From Plotosus lineatus (Eukaryota > Chordata > Actinopteri > Siluriformes > Plotosidae), in NCBI GenBank assembly GCA_024760905.1, contig CM045729.1, forward strand, positions 10,059,580 to 10,123,579: a stretch of 64,000 bases of DNA, read 5' to 3'. Both the position numbers and the translations under genes were made by a program. Shown in pieces: positions 43,347 to 54,960 of this stretch. The notes beneath the pieces are model-generated. The model did no database searches and was not told the origin of the DNA. It saw nothing but the letters and a program-made list of their open reading frames with translations. Numbering within the stretch: position 1 is the first letter of the stretch; each line of letters begins with the position of its first letter.

Positions 43347-44736
43347 AACAGGCTTTGGGTGGTCAGGAAGTGCTTCCAGATGACTGGACAACTACAGCGA
43401 ATGTGATCAGGGAGACAGGTAGGAGAATACTTGGTGTGTCATCTGGAAGGAAAGTAGATAAGGAGACTTGGTGGTGGAATGAGGAAGTGCAGGAGTGTGT
43501 ACAAAGGAAGAGATTAGCTAAGAAGAAGTGGGACATTGAGAAAACCAAAGAGAGTAAACAGGAGTACAGGGAGACACAGCGTAAGGCAAAGGTAGCAGTG
43601 TCAAAGGCCAAACAGAGCGCGTTTGATGACTTGTATGCTTGGTTGGAAAGTAAGGAGGGAGAAAATGATTTATATAGGTTGGCACAGCAGAGAAATAGAG
43701 ATGGGAAGGACGTGCCAGAGGAATGGAGGAGAAGTGTGCTGGTGCCCATTTTTAAGAACAAGGGAGACGTGCAGAGTTGTGGCAACTACAGAGGGATAAA
43801 GTTGATGAGCCATACGATGAAGTTATGGGAAAGAATAGTCGAAGCTAGACTAAGGGCAGAAGTCAGCATTTGTGAACAACAGTTTGGTTTCATGCCAAGA
43901 AAGAGCACCACAGATGCAGTGTTTGCCTTGAGGATGTTAATAGAGAAGTACAGAGAAGGTCAGAGGGAGCTGCATTGTGCCTTTGTGGATCTGGAGAAAG
44001 CATATGACAGGGTGCCGAGAGAAGAACTGTGGTATTGCATGAGGAAGTCTGGAGTGGCAGAGAAGTATGTTAGAGTGGTGCAGGACATGTATGAGAGATG
44101 TAAGACAGTGGTGAGGTGTGCTGTCGGTGTGACACAAGAGTTCAAGGTGGAGGTGGGACTGCATCAAGGGTCAGCTCTCAGCCCCTTCTTGTTTGCTATG
44201 GTGATGGACAGGCTGACAGATGAGGTTAGACAAGATTCCCCATGGACTATGATGTTTGCAGATGACATTGTGATCTGTAGTGAGAGCAGAGAACAAGTGC
44301 AGGAAAATCTAGAGAGGTGGAGGTATGCCCTGGAAAGGAGGGGAATGAAGATTAGCCTCAGTAAGACAGAATACATGTGCATGAATGACAAGGACCAAAG
44401 AGGAACGGTGAGATTACAGGGAGCAGAGATAAGGAAGGTGGAGGATTTTAAGTACTTAGGCTCAACAATCCAGAGCAATGGAGAGTGTGGAAAAGAGGTG
44501 AAGAAGCGTGTGCAGGCAGGTTGGAATGGTTGGAGAAAAGTGTCCGGTGTGATGTGTGATAGGAGGGTATCGGCAAGAATGAAAGGAAAAATGTACAAGA
44601 CGGTGTTGAGGCCAACGATGTTGTATGGGTTAGAAACAGTGGCCCTGGGGAAAAGACAGGAGGCAGAGTTGGAGATAGCAGAGATGAAAATGTTGAGGTT
44701 CTCTTTGGGAGTAACGAGGATAGATAGGATTAGGAA
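43235..44736 (+). pseudogene. R7 reverse transcriptase with internal deletion
   Basis: Open through the deletion (DGKDVPEEWRRS in place of DGKDVQQ...MPEEWRRS). Retains FVDLEKAYDRVPREELWY, LHQGSALSPFLFAMVM and MMFADDIVICSE. Ends at the L2 insertion; the remaining codons are at 47724-47992. Confidence 0.85.
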
Positions 44737-47723
44737 TAATAATAATAATAATACATTTTATTTATATGGTGCCTTTCTCAGCACTCAAGGTCGCCTCACA
44801 TCATAAAAACAATAGAAAACATTCAAATAAAATACAAATCAACATATTCAATATAAACAGACAGTTAAATACAGTTAAAATATTTACAGGACAGTGCAGT
44901 TGTGGTTATAGTGAGTATGCAAGTTTGAACAGGTGAGTTTTGAGTCTGGATTTGAAGAGTGGGAATGTGTCTATATTGCGGAGATCGGGAGGAAGAGAAT
45001 TCCAGAGAATTCCACAGTGACAAGGCGGGCTGAAGGGACAGAGAGATGGAGCGAAGAAGAGGAGCGAAGAGAGCAAGCAGAAGTGGCAATGTGGAAGAGG
45101 TCAGAAAGATATGGAGGAGCAAGGTCATGAATAGCTTTGAATGTGTGGAGCAGGATTTTGTATTGAATACGGTATGTAATGGGGAGCCAGTGTAGCTGTT
45201 GTAGGATGGGAGTGATATGGTGGGTGGAGGGGGTGCGTGTGATGATTCGGGCTGCTGAGTTCTGTACCAGTTGTAGTTTATGGAGAGTTTTATGGGGAAG
45301 GCCGAAGAAGAGAGAGTTACAATAGTCCAGACCTGAAGTGACGAGGCTGTGGACCAGGATGGCGGTGGACTGAGGAGTGAGGGAGGGACGGAGGTGGTGG
45401 ATGTTACGGAGGTGAAAGTATGCTGAGCGGGTGACAGAGTTGATTTGGGCGGTGAAGGAAAGGGTGCCATCGAGGATGACACCCAGACTCTTGACCTGCC
45501 GGGAGGGAGAGATGGAGGAACCGTCGATGAGAATAGAGAAATTATTGATTTTACTTAGGGTGGATTTGGTGCCAGTGAGGAGGAGTTCAGTTTTATTGCT
45601 GTTAAGTTTGAGGAAATTTGAGGTGAACCAGGACTTTATTTCATGGATGCAGAGGAGAAGGGAGGAGGGAGGGAGTGTGGTGCTGGGTTTACTGGAGAGG
45701 TAGAGCTGGGTGTCATCGGCGTAGCAGTGAAAATGGATGTGATGTTTTCGAAAAATGTGACCGAGGGGAAGGAGATAGATGATGAAAAGGAGGGGACCTA
45801 GGACAGAACCCTGAGGAACACCGGTGGTGATGGGGACAGGATCGGAGGAGAAAGATTTAAGTTGAACAAACTGAGTACGGTTGGAAATATAAGAATGAAA
45901 CCAAGAAAGAACAGAGCCAGAAATACCAATACTAGAGAGTCTATTGAGGAGGATGGAATGTGAGATGGTGTCAAATGCAGAGCTGAGGTCAAGCAGGAGG
46001 AGGATGGATAATGAACCGGAGTCAGCAGCGAGGAGGTCATTTGTGATTTTGAGAAGAGCTGTTTCAGTGCTATGGAGGGGACGGAAGCCAGATTGGAAAA
46101 GTTCATAGAGGTTATTGGAGGACAGATGAGAATTGAGTTGGGAATAGACTGTTTTTTCAAGAAGTTTAGAAATGAATGGAAGATTTGAGATAGGGCGGAA
46201 GTTATTGAGGTCGGAGGGATCTGAGCCAGGTTTTTTAAGGATGGGAGTAACAGCAGCAGTTTTAAGGGAAGAGGGAACAGTTGCAGTGGTGAGGGAGGAG
46301 TGGATTATGTTGGTAATAAGAGGAACAATAGTAGGAAGAACAGATTTAATGAGAACAGTAGGAAGAGGGTCAAGAGAACAAGAGGAGGATTTAGATTGGA
46401 GAATAAGGGTAGAAACTTCACTGATGGAGGGTAAGGAAAAGGATGAAAAAGGGATACCTGAGAAGAGTGATATAGTCATAAGTGGAGGTGGAGTGGAGAG
46501 GGGAGTGAGCTGCTGGTGGATGGATTGAATTTTGGTGATGAAGAATGCGGCCAGGGTATTGTAAAAATCAGAGGAATAGAGATGAGATGGAAGAGGGTCT
46601 GAGGGTTTGGAGAAGTTATTGAGGAGGGAGAAGAGAGTCTTGGTATTTCCTGCATTTGAAGTTATTAGGTTGGAGTAATATGTGGATTTGGCTTTGATGA
46701 TAGAGTTTTTATAGAGGAGAATGTGGTTATTGTACATTTGTTTATGAATAGCGAGTCCGGTTTTCTTGCTAAGTCTCTCCAGTTGACGGCCTTTTGATTT
46801 TAACTGTCTTAGTGTGGGTGAGTACCAGGGTGCAGAGTGAGAGAAAGAGACAGACCGGGATTTGAGAGGAGCAAGATTATTGAGAATGTTATGTAGATGG
46901 GTGTTGTAGTATGAGACCAGGTCATCCGGAGTTGAAATACTGTCTACACTGGGAAGGTTATTGATGCGAGAGGAAAGAGTGTTAAGGTTAATGTCCTTGA
47001 TTTTACCGAAGGAAATGGAGCGTGGAGGGTTGGACGTGGTATGAGGAAGATGGACGTTGAAGGTGAGAAGAAAGTGATCTGTGAAGGGGATGGAGTCCGG
47101 TTTGCAGTCTATTGGAGTTATACCTGAGCAGCAAATTAAATCAATAAAGTGTCCTTTAGAGTGGGTGGAGAAATTGACATATTGTTGTATACCAAAACTG
47201 TCTAAACAGGAAATAAAATCATTGGTGAGAGTGTTGTTGATGTTGTCCATATGAATATTAAAGTCCCCTAGTAAAATGATATTGGATGACAGAGTGGAAA
47301 CAGCTGTTAAAAAGTTAGAAAAGTCCAATAAAAAATCCTTATTATACTTTGGTGGTCTGTATATAGTGGCAATGATGGTGGGAGTAGGCCCAGAAAGCTG
47401 ACAGACAATAGCTTCAAATGAATTATAAACAGGCACACTGATGGGCGCTATCCTCAGGGACTCTCGGTGGACCAGAGCGAGACCGCCCCCGCGACCAGTG
47501 ATACACGGCTGTGAGATGTAACCAAACCCCGGAGGAGTTGCATCGTTGAGATGGGAAAAGTCACCCAGCTGCTGCCAAGTCTCAACTAGACAAAAAACAT
47601 CCAACTTACGGTCCACCAGAAGATCCTGGACCAAAGTACCTTTGCTGGCCAGGGAGCGGACGTTTAGGAGCCCAAAGTTGACGGCAGCGCTCCTGCTCAC
47701 GGAGTTGTCCGCCCGCGGGATGA
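44737..47723 (-). mobile_element. L2-like LINE with open endonuclease and RT, nested in R7
   Basis: Minus strand, left end AAT repeats followed by tacattttatttatatggtg, a fish L2-type 3' end. The open frame runs from about 47723 to 44971. Endonuclease motifs: [46 protein letters not shown] and [10 protein letters not shown] motifs: [45 protein letters not shown] and [12 protein letters not shown]. The 5' end is truncated (no start codon or leader), but no stop or frameshift interrupts about 900 codons, so the insertion is recent or lightly mutated. Confidence 0.88.
44971..47723 (-). pseudogene. L2-like LINE polyprotein, 5' truncated but open
   Basis: About 917 codons in one frame. The open frame continues beyond the element to 47799 through 25 codons of antisense R7; those do not belong to it. 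Domains in order: endonuclease (about residues 1-240 of the element), linker, RT (about 470-740) and a C-terminal segment with [18 protein letters not shown] and [13 protein letters not shown], which are conserved in L2/CR1 proteins. Confidence 0.87.
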
Positions 47724-48285
47724 GCACATCAGAGGGACAGCACATGTAAGACGTTTTGGAGACAAAGTCAGAGAGGCTAGATTGAGATGGTTTGGACATG
47801 TACAGAGGAGGGATAGTGAGTATATTGGTAATAGGATGCTGAGGCTGGAACTACCAGGCAAAAGGCCTAGAGGAAGACCAAAGAGACGATTCATGGATGT
47901 GGTGAAGGAGGACATGAAGGTTGTTGGTGTAAGAGAAGAAGATGCAAAGGATAGGGTGAAATGGAGGCAGATGATTCACTGTGGCGACCCCTGAAGGGAA
48001 AAGCCGAAAGGAAAAGAAAAGAAGAAGAAGATTCAGTCGCTGAAATGACTGGAACCGACTTTTGATTTTTCGTGTCTCGCACATGGAACTGGTTTTCTTC
48101 GTGTTGTTCTCCTCGCTGCCCCCTCCAGGTCACGATGCAAAATTCCAGAGCATCTGGATTTCTCCAATGTCTCTCTTGGTCGCTGTATCATCCTGGTATG
48201 GAGAATTGAGAGGCAACTCCTCAGAGATCTCCTCAGATCTCTGTCGGTTGCCATTGCTTGGATCTTTTGCTCAGAGCGCTTTCTC

Positions 48286-48607
48286 TTATTGGAAACGAAC
48301 CTGAGCTTCTGCTGCAGAGAGCTTGGCATACGCTCCCCACGCCATCTCACACCATGTGGGGCTTATACAGGATGTGTTGCTGTACTGTATCATTTGGGTC
48401 TCTTCTGATTGTTCTGATCCTCTTCTGCAAATCTTCCTCATTTGTGATGTGCGGGCATTGAAAAGGCTGGAAAAACATTTCAATTTGTCTAACAGTTCTT
48501 TGTGTGATTTCCCGACTTCTTCATTCATGTTCTTTACAATCCCTTGCAGGGCAAACTGTTGTTTGTCCGCTGACCTTTGTTGATAATTCTCCACATTGTC
48601 TAAGATG
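48286..48607 (-). CDS. Unidentified exon-like open frame
   Basis: About 106 codons: CILDNVENYQQRSADKQQFA, then GKSHKELLDKLKCFSSLFN and ISPTWCEMAWGAYAKLSAAE. Acidic/basic helical composition and an AG-type acceptor upstream (agcaaagcag). No family recognised. Further frames to 48033 are not convincingly joined. Confidence 0.27.
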
Positions 48608-48639
48608 CACCACTGCTTTGCTGTTTCAATTCGGAGCTA

Positions 48640-48885
48640 ATTGGCTGATTCCAATTACAGGACAGAAGGATGGAATTTGTTCATTTCCTTGTCACTCACA
48701 GCAATCAACAGTTAATCATACAGGACTGTGAGGTCATTTGTCTGAGGCGGGATATTAGGTTTTCCTTCTGAGTGTGGAAGACGCCCACAAACACACACGC
48801 ACCGCAATTAGAAAAGAGGCGCGTGGCGAGCGTTGCAGGTCACAGAGGAGGCGTGTGCATGCTTTTGCCCCTCCCTGAAAAAAAA
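48640..48885. repeat. Interspersed repeat shared with 18365-18690
   Basis: Shares ttccttctgagtgtggaaga-like and gtgtgcatgcttttgcccct-like landmarks. Confidence 0.5.
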
Positions 48886-49176
48886 TCCACCAAGTTCACT
48901 CAAGATCACCACGATTTCCCACGCTCATTATGATTATCTCAAATGATGGAGTTCATGGACATCGTGCCCCAGTGTAAACCCAGGGTGAGATGATCAGTGG
49001 GTTGTGTTGAGGTTCTTTTGTTATTCGAGGTTCTCAGATCCTGAAAGAACACTTATGTTTCTTCTGAAGATTCCATGATTGTTGGTGCATTGACAGATAG
49101 GATTGTGAACAAGATGCTACCCTCAGAGTCTTCTCATTCTCTGACTGATTTTGCACATGCTGTGCTGTGTGTTTCT

Positions 49177-49377
49177 TGGACAATATAGCAATGTACATCA
49201 GTCTCCTGTAGATGGAAGCAAAGGAGAAATATGTGAGGAAAAAACATCGATAAGAAAAATATGAATTTTCAACAAAAGAGTGATTGCAGTTTTCCCTGCC
49301 TGACCTGCAATGGTTCCTTAAAATCTCTAATCAGACATTGAGAGGTGTGGCTGGCCTTTGACAATCCAGTTTGCTGC

Positions 49378-49415
<38 letters not shown>

Positions 49416-49497
49416 TGTGTTGGGGGGTGGGGGGTGTTAGCAGTGACAATTCAGTGATGAGACTTCAGTGTTATATCACTGTGGAAACCACATCTGA
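49177..49497. repeat. Duplicated block D4 (partner 6347-6651)
   Basis: Same landmarks as D3 with a longer TG array (49381-49411). After catctgaat it continues to tgaacatgatg without a LINE. Confidence 0.75.
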
Positions 49498-49576
49498 ATG
49501 AACATGATGATCATCAGCCCAGAACTAGCATTTCTCTCAATAGAAAAAAAATTGATTGTATATCGATATTTTTCTA

Positions 49577-49578
<2 letters not shown>

Positions 49579-49617
<39 letters not shown>
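49579..49617. repeat. TG microsatellite
   Basis: About 19 uninterrupted units. Confidence 0.92.
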
Positions 49618-49618
<1 letters not shown>

Positions 49619-49699
49619 TTTTAAAATGTGTGTGAACAAACTTGCCTTTGCTCTCAGTAGTGCATGAAATACACAACATGTCATGGATGACATACGTCC

Positions 49700-49830
49700 A
49701 TCATTCGTTCATTTTCGGAACCGTTTAATCCTAATTAGGGTTGCAAGAGGTTGGCGTCCATCTCAGCTGACTCGGTGTGGGCAGAGTACACCCTGAACAG
49801 CTCGCGAGGCCATTGCAGGGCAGACATCTG
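49700..49830 (-). mobile_element. SINE 3' tail fragment (L2-like tail)
   Basis: cattttcggaaccgtttaat, ctaattagggttgcaagagg and agtacaccctgaacagctcg. Confidence 0.6.
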
Positions 49831-50005
49831 TCCATATTAAATCTCATAAAATTTTCCAGACAATATCTAAATGAGTTTTAATCTCTCCACCTACATATTG
49901 AAGCTCCAGTCTTTCTATTCTGGGTTATTTGGGCTCTTCAATCTCGACAGGGAGATTCCATTCATGGCATGATTTTGGCATATGGAAATCTCACAGGATC
50001 TCATA

Positions 50006-50321
50006 CAGTTCATTTTCTGTAACCGCTTCATCCTAATTAGGGTCATGGGGAGGCTGGTGCCCATCCCAGCCAACTCATGGCGAGGGCAAAGTACACCCTG
50101 GACAGCTCGCCAGGCCATCGCAGGGCGGAAACACGCTGACGACTTTGCAGCCTACTCTTTACGAAAGTCAGCAATGGTTCTTTTACATGCCTCTCAGCAT
50201 AGACAGTGAGAGACATGGCCGGCTTTTGATAACCCAGTTAGCTGCACTAGGGGGGACAGTAACAACTTTGTGGAGAGTGGGACTCGAACCCCCAACCTTT
50301 GGATCAGCGATCCGGTGCCTT
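50006..50321 (-). mobile_element. SINE of the first family with L2-like tail
   Basis: Body and partial head (box B GGTTCGAGTCCC) on the minus strand; tail cagttcattttctgtaaccg ... ctaattagggtcatgg. The head is cut at ggcacc exactly where block D2 begins. Confidence 0.8.
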
Positions 50322-50728
50322 CTGAAACAGACTGCCAGAGAACGCGTGTGCTCTCCGCATGCAGTATCTGGGATATCAGAGAGTTGTTGCACAGACTTGT
50401 ACTGAGTTCAATAATTAGTTCCACTGTGGGGAAAGAGCTGTCCGGGGTACACCCCGAACTCATTCACAGTTGGTTGAGATGGGCGCGACCCTCTCTGAGA
50501 CTCTATTTAGGAATAAGTGGTTCAAAAAAAAATGAATGAATGAATGAACTGTGGGGAACTGTTGACTGATTGGGGTTTGTCTACAAAAGATTCAGACGAG
50601 AGAAAATTAGTTTTACAGTAAACTGCCATAAGAGGTGAAAACAAGTCTTTGCTTCTTAGTCCCACTTCCGGTTTCTCCAGAAGATCAAATCCTTCCACCA
50701 TGGAATATGAAGGGTGTAATGAACAAGG

Positions 50729-50764
<36 letters not shown>

Positions 50765-51608
50765 GAGGTATGTTTAAGTCACGAGCAGCACATCATTATT
50801 TTGTCCTGCTCAGAGTCATCTCAACTCTACATGCCAACTCTAACGAGCCTAGAAATCTTTAAATCGTGTCATGTGATGCACAGATATATAATTCTGTACA
50901 TTTATAGTTCAGCTTTTTCCATTTTGACATTTTAATGCTGTTTATTAAAAGGAAATATAGATAGACATAAAATTCTTCTTCTGGTTGTTGATGGTTAATT
51001 TTCTGTGTTTGAAATGAAATGACATAAATAAGATCTGTGCTGAAGTTATGAATATCACTGAATAGCACACAACATAGTACAATACATGATTATTTTATTC
51101 TGCTGCATGAGAACACAGGAAAACACACTATGATAATTTTAATTATTTATTTTCACCTTTCGAAATGGCATTTTTGAAACTCGTCTAAAGTTAAAATGCT
51201 TTTATTATCTTTAAAAACATGAAGTCGATATTGTGTAGATTTGCTTGTATTTGTTCGGATGGTGTTTTGTTACATTTCCAGAAGAGCATTCAGGGTTTTA
51301 TATGACATATTGAGTGAAGAATTATCTTGAGTTTATAGAATGGATATGCTCTCTTGTCACAAAAAATTTGAACTAATCAGATCTCACAATTGTTGTGTAT
51401 TATATATTCAAAACACTTTTGTCATCAAAAGGCCACGAGTGTGCTACTTTTATTTTATTATTAAGGCTGAACAAGTACAAAAAAATCCACAATATTATAA
51501 ATAGAACTCACTGCTTATGACACGGTTCAAGGTTTGAGTCAGGCTTTACTCTCAAAACCATCATTTTTGCAAATTTATTAGAATATTACACTTATTTACA
51601 ACAGTATA
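50322..51608. repeat. Duplicated block D2 (empty-site partner of D1)
   Basis: Continuous copy of 32652-33410 plus 37481-38053, without LINE R6. Contains a SINE-tail piece and a TG array (50731-50760). No gene seen. Confidence 0.85.
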
Positions 51609-52481
51609 ATTTCGTCAGGATTCCATTTCAGAAAAGAGAAATGCAACATCTGGAACTAGTTGGGAGATTCAAAAGGAGCGTATGTGGAATTTGAGTAAAT
51701 CTGTAGCATTAATATTCCTAATATTTAGTTATGAAGTTTGACTGCACTTGAAACTTAGCTGTAATGATAAAAAGCACAAAACAGGAATTATTTGACACAT
51801 AAGTTCTCAACAAAATCTTTATTTATCCTTACAAAGATCTGATGATTATATTTAGTACTGAAACTGAAACAGTGAAAAAGCAACAAAGGAAACACAAAAC
51901 ACCATAAAACCTCTAAATTTCCCGAGAAAAAATAAATATGTAAAATTTTATGTTCAAAAATAACACTTGTTTTTGAGCATTACAATCAACAAAATAATGC
52001 AATCACCACATCGAAGTATTTTGGGATTCATTTTTAAATAGTGTGGCCAAAATTGCCTGACTAATTAATCCCAAACTTTCTATTTTCTATAAACACCAAC
52101 AAAATTAGAACTATTAAAAAGAAGTCAGTTCCACTCGAACTTGATCAGAAATTGAGTTGCTGCAAATTAAGCAACAGCACCAGGAGATTTATCAAAGTTT
52201 ATGCAAATATGAAGATCCTACTGTTTAACATAAAAGGAAGTGCTGTTTTTTTTGTTTGTTTGTTTTTAGCATGACGAGAAAATGATGAATGAGTTTGTTT
52301 CAAAAAATACAGATTCTGAGCATTTGATGATAAAACCTGCAGAGTTGGAAACTGAATTGCTCACATACAGATGATCGTGTATCAGCAGCAGATTATTTTC
52401 AGCCCCAAGAAAAACACCTCGTGGAGGTGAATCATGATGTAAGTGGTGTGAGCTCGAATTTATAACTTGTAAGGAACCGCA
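51609..52481. other. No recognised gene
   Basis: AT-rich unique-looking sequence; no long coding frame or repeat identified. Confidence 0.5.
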
Positions 52482-53460
52482 ATGACTCGTGAACTCACAG
52501 AAGTCATCAAAACGTGTGCACTGGAAACAGCGGGGGAAAACAGCAACGGAATCAATGAGAGATTGAAACTTAGAACAAAAGAATGACTGAGGAAAAGAAG
52601 GAAAATGGCAAGCAATGACCAAGACGCCCGTATGAAAATTGAGTCCTGCGAACTGGGCAAGACTATCAGGGAGAAAATGAGGGAAGATCTCGGAGAATAC
52701 AATACCATGGAAGTGAAAGAAGCAATAGAGAACGGAAAAGGACTGCAAAAAGCAAATAGCACGGGTCGGAAAGCTATGATACCAGCACTGCAAGAAGAAG
52801 ATGGAACCATCACCACCAACATGGAAAGAATCGTGGAGAGGTGTTCAGAGTTCTATGACAACCTATACAAGAGACGGCCAGTAACATCATGCAAACCCAG
52901 GCGGAAGAAGTACCACCTATCCTCGACAGTGAAACAAAAAAGGCGACGAAAAGTATGTGAAACAACAAATCACCCTAAGAAGATCAGATCTTGGTGGAAA
53001 TGCTGACAGCAGGAGGAGATATCGTTCGCGGAAAGCTGAGAGTATTATTCAACAAAGTGCTGAAAAAAGAACAGGTACCGAAGGAGTGGAAGAACGAAAT
53101 CATCACCCTCATCTTCAAAAAAGGGAATAGGAAAGACCTAGCAAATTACAGACCCATCAGTTTGCTCTCCCAAGTCTATAAACTCGTCATCAAACAACAG
53201 GCTGAGCGGAACTCTGAGTGAACACCAACCACCGGAACAAGCCGCATCCCGACCAGGACACGCCACGATTTTGACAAACGAGAAGACCAACGAATACAAC
53301 ATGCCCATATACATGGAATCTGTAGACTATAAGAAGGCCTTTGATTCAATCCAACACATGGCAGTCTTCAAAGCGCTAAATTTGCATGGTATTGAGGGTC
53401 AATACATCAACATCATCAATGAAATATATGAGGAAGGAAGAGCGCAGAGTGAGAACTGAA
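52482..53460 (+). mobile_element. LINE fragment of a further family (linker and start of RT)
   Basis: Plus-strand frames with interruptions: [76 protein letters not shown] and VDYKKAFDSIQ. These are the linker and first RT motifs of endonuclease/RT LINE proteins. Catalytic YADD box missing. Distinct from the other LINEs here. Confidence 0.72.
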
Positions 53461-53503
53461 CCAGCAGTGGCGTGACAGGCTGAGTGAAGAAATCCAATCA
53501 CAC

Positions 53504-53692
53504 TTAATGTCCAAGTATTCAGCATTACTTTTATCCTCGAGGATTGTACCGATCAGTTCTTCAAACCATTCAATAAATCCGTCATAAGCAATGTGACAAC
53601 ATGATAATGCAGATGTGTCATCGTCCATGTATGAAGCTAAACACCAAGCCACAGTTCTGCACACCAAACTCAGACAGAGGCCACGAGCTTCC
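53504..53692 (-). CDS. Candidate exon d of an unidentified minus-strand gene
   Basis: 189 bases between acceptor gagctgcag and donor GTGTGA: EARGLCLSLVCRTVAWCLAS, MDDDTSALSCCHIAYDGFIE and WFEELIGTILEDKSNAEYLD. Protein-like composition; family not recognised. See also 53905, 54377 and 57175. Confidence 0.33.
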
Positions 53693-53904
53693 CTGCAGCT
53701 CATCAGTAGAAAAATATGTGTGGCATTTAAGAGCGACGCCCACCAGACTACCACTTTTAACAAAGCTTGTTTTAAAAGTGTGTGTGTTTCAAATAGATCA
53801 GATCGAAATTATTTTTACTCAAAAACATTCCTGCTAAGTGGGAACAGCTCACAGGAAGCTGCAAAAACAAATCAAGGAAGCTGTGCACTTGTGAATGTGA
53901 AAAT

Positions 53905-54000
53905 TACTTCAATCAGCAGTTGCTCTCTCTCCTGGTTCACCTCTTCATACCAGGCGCTCATGTCCTTATCTGTTCTCTGAGTCACAGTGAGTGCTGTCAT
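53905..54000 (-). CDS. Candidate exon c of the same unidentified gene
   Basis: Reads MTALTVTQRTDKDMSAWYEE and VNQEREQLLIE, then GTAATT. Acceptor probably ctccagcag. Helical, charged sequence. Boundaries approximate. Confidence 0.27.
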
Positions 54001-54376
54001 ACTGCTGGAGGAGCTTCAGGAAACATCCTGGCAAAGTCTGCATGGTTGGAGAACAGAAAACGTTTTCATTGAAGGATGTGCGAATTTTTCAACATTCAAT
54101 AAGCAAGCATTAGGGGCGTGCCTTAACAGATGTATGTTGTAATGCTGCCATCTAGCGGTTAATTCTTTTTTTGGATCAGGAACATTAAAATCCCTTTTTT
54201 CAGCAATTCTGGGCAGGACTGGAATGCACACCCCACTCTGGAATTGCTGAAATCCTGCTCTGCACTCTCCACCTTGTGCAGTGATGAAGCTTCACCATTA
54301 TCCTGGAACAAAAACAAAAGAGAACTGCGTTGTACCACGGCACTGTGATGATATTATAAAAGTGTCTGGTGTTTAC

Positions 54377-54592
54377 ATGGAACTCATTGACGAACTGTGC
54401 CAGGATGAACTTGTGCCTCTCACTGTTAGATGGAGCAGCCACAACATCCAGTCGAGTTCCATGCACAGGATCGGACTTCTGTTCTGCTGTGCATTTTAGG
54501 TGCCTGGCAAATCCCACGTTACCTGGCAGCTGGAATCGTTTACCCTGAGGACCAAACAGACCCATGGTCTCATCACCACACCGTCCTCTGAC
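54377..54592 (-). CDS. Candidate exon b of the same unidentified gene
   Basis: 216 bases, 72 codons, phase 0-0: [60 protein letters not shown] and AQFVNEFH. Acceptor cattcag, donor GTAAAC. The most convincing of the four; no family recognised. Confidence 0.42.
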
Positions 54593-54960
54593 CTGAATGA
54601 CAGAGCAGTAAAAAACTGATCTTTAGATGTGCCTAGTTTTATTTTAATTAAATTTTTTATGGGCTATTTTCTTCCTTAGTTTCACATTTTTAGACTGTTT
54701 AATGTGTGTATACGGTTACTTTTGCCATTACATTACCTTAGATTCACACCATATTCTTATAATTTCACATACTCAAGATGGTAAAATATCAGCCTTTACA
54801 ATTTGATGAATGAAAACTATTAAATGGATTTTAACTGACTGCTACTTCAAAAATGAAAGGAAAAAACACCTAATAATAAAAATATAGACATGTTCACATA
54901 TAACAGGAGAGTTTAGAAGGTTTGCCTATCATTTCATTTTCAGATTCAACTCATCGCTTC

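Larger units (their letters stand above)
42209..48030 (+). mobile_element. RTE-like LINE R7 with 18-bp target duplication, split by an L2-like LINE
   Basis: Flanked by attcagtcgctgaaatga at 42191-42208 and 48031-48048. RTE sequence is 42209-44736 and 47724-48030. Starts with the family leader (gcagccgtgagg) and ends with the GAA tail. Two lesions: a one-base loss in the endonuclease-RT linker near 43305 and a 321-base in-frame deletion at about 43715 that removes the start of RT. Otherwise it is very close to R4. Confidence 0.9.

Noticed and set aside
44971..47799. A single 942-residue host protein
   Set aside because: It is an L2-like LINE frame joined by chance to antisense sequence of the LINE it inserted into.
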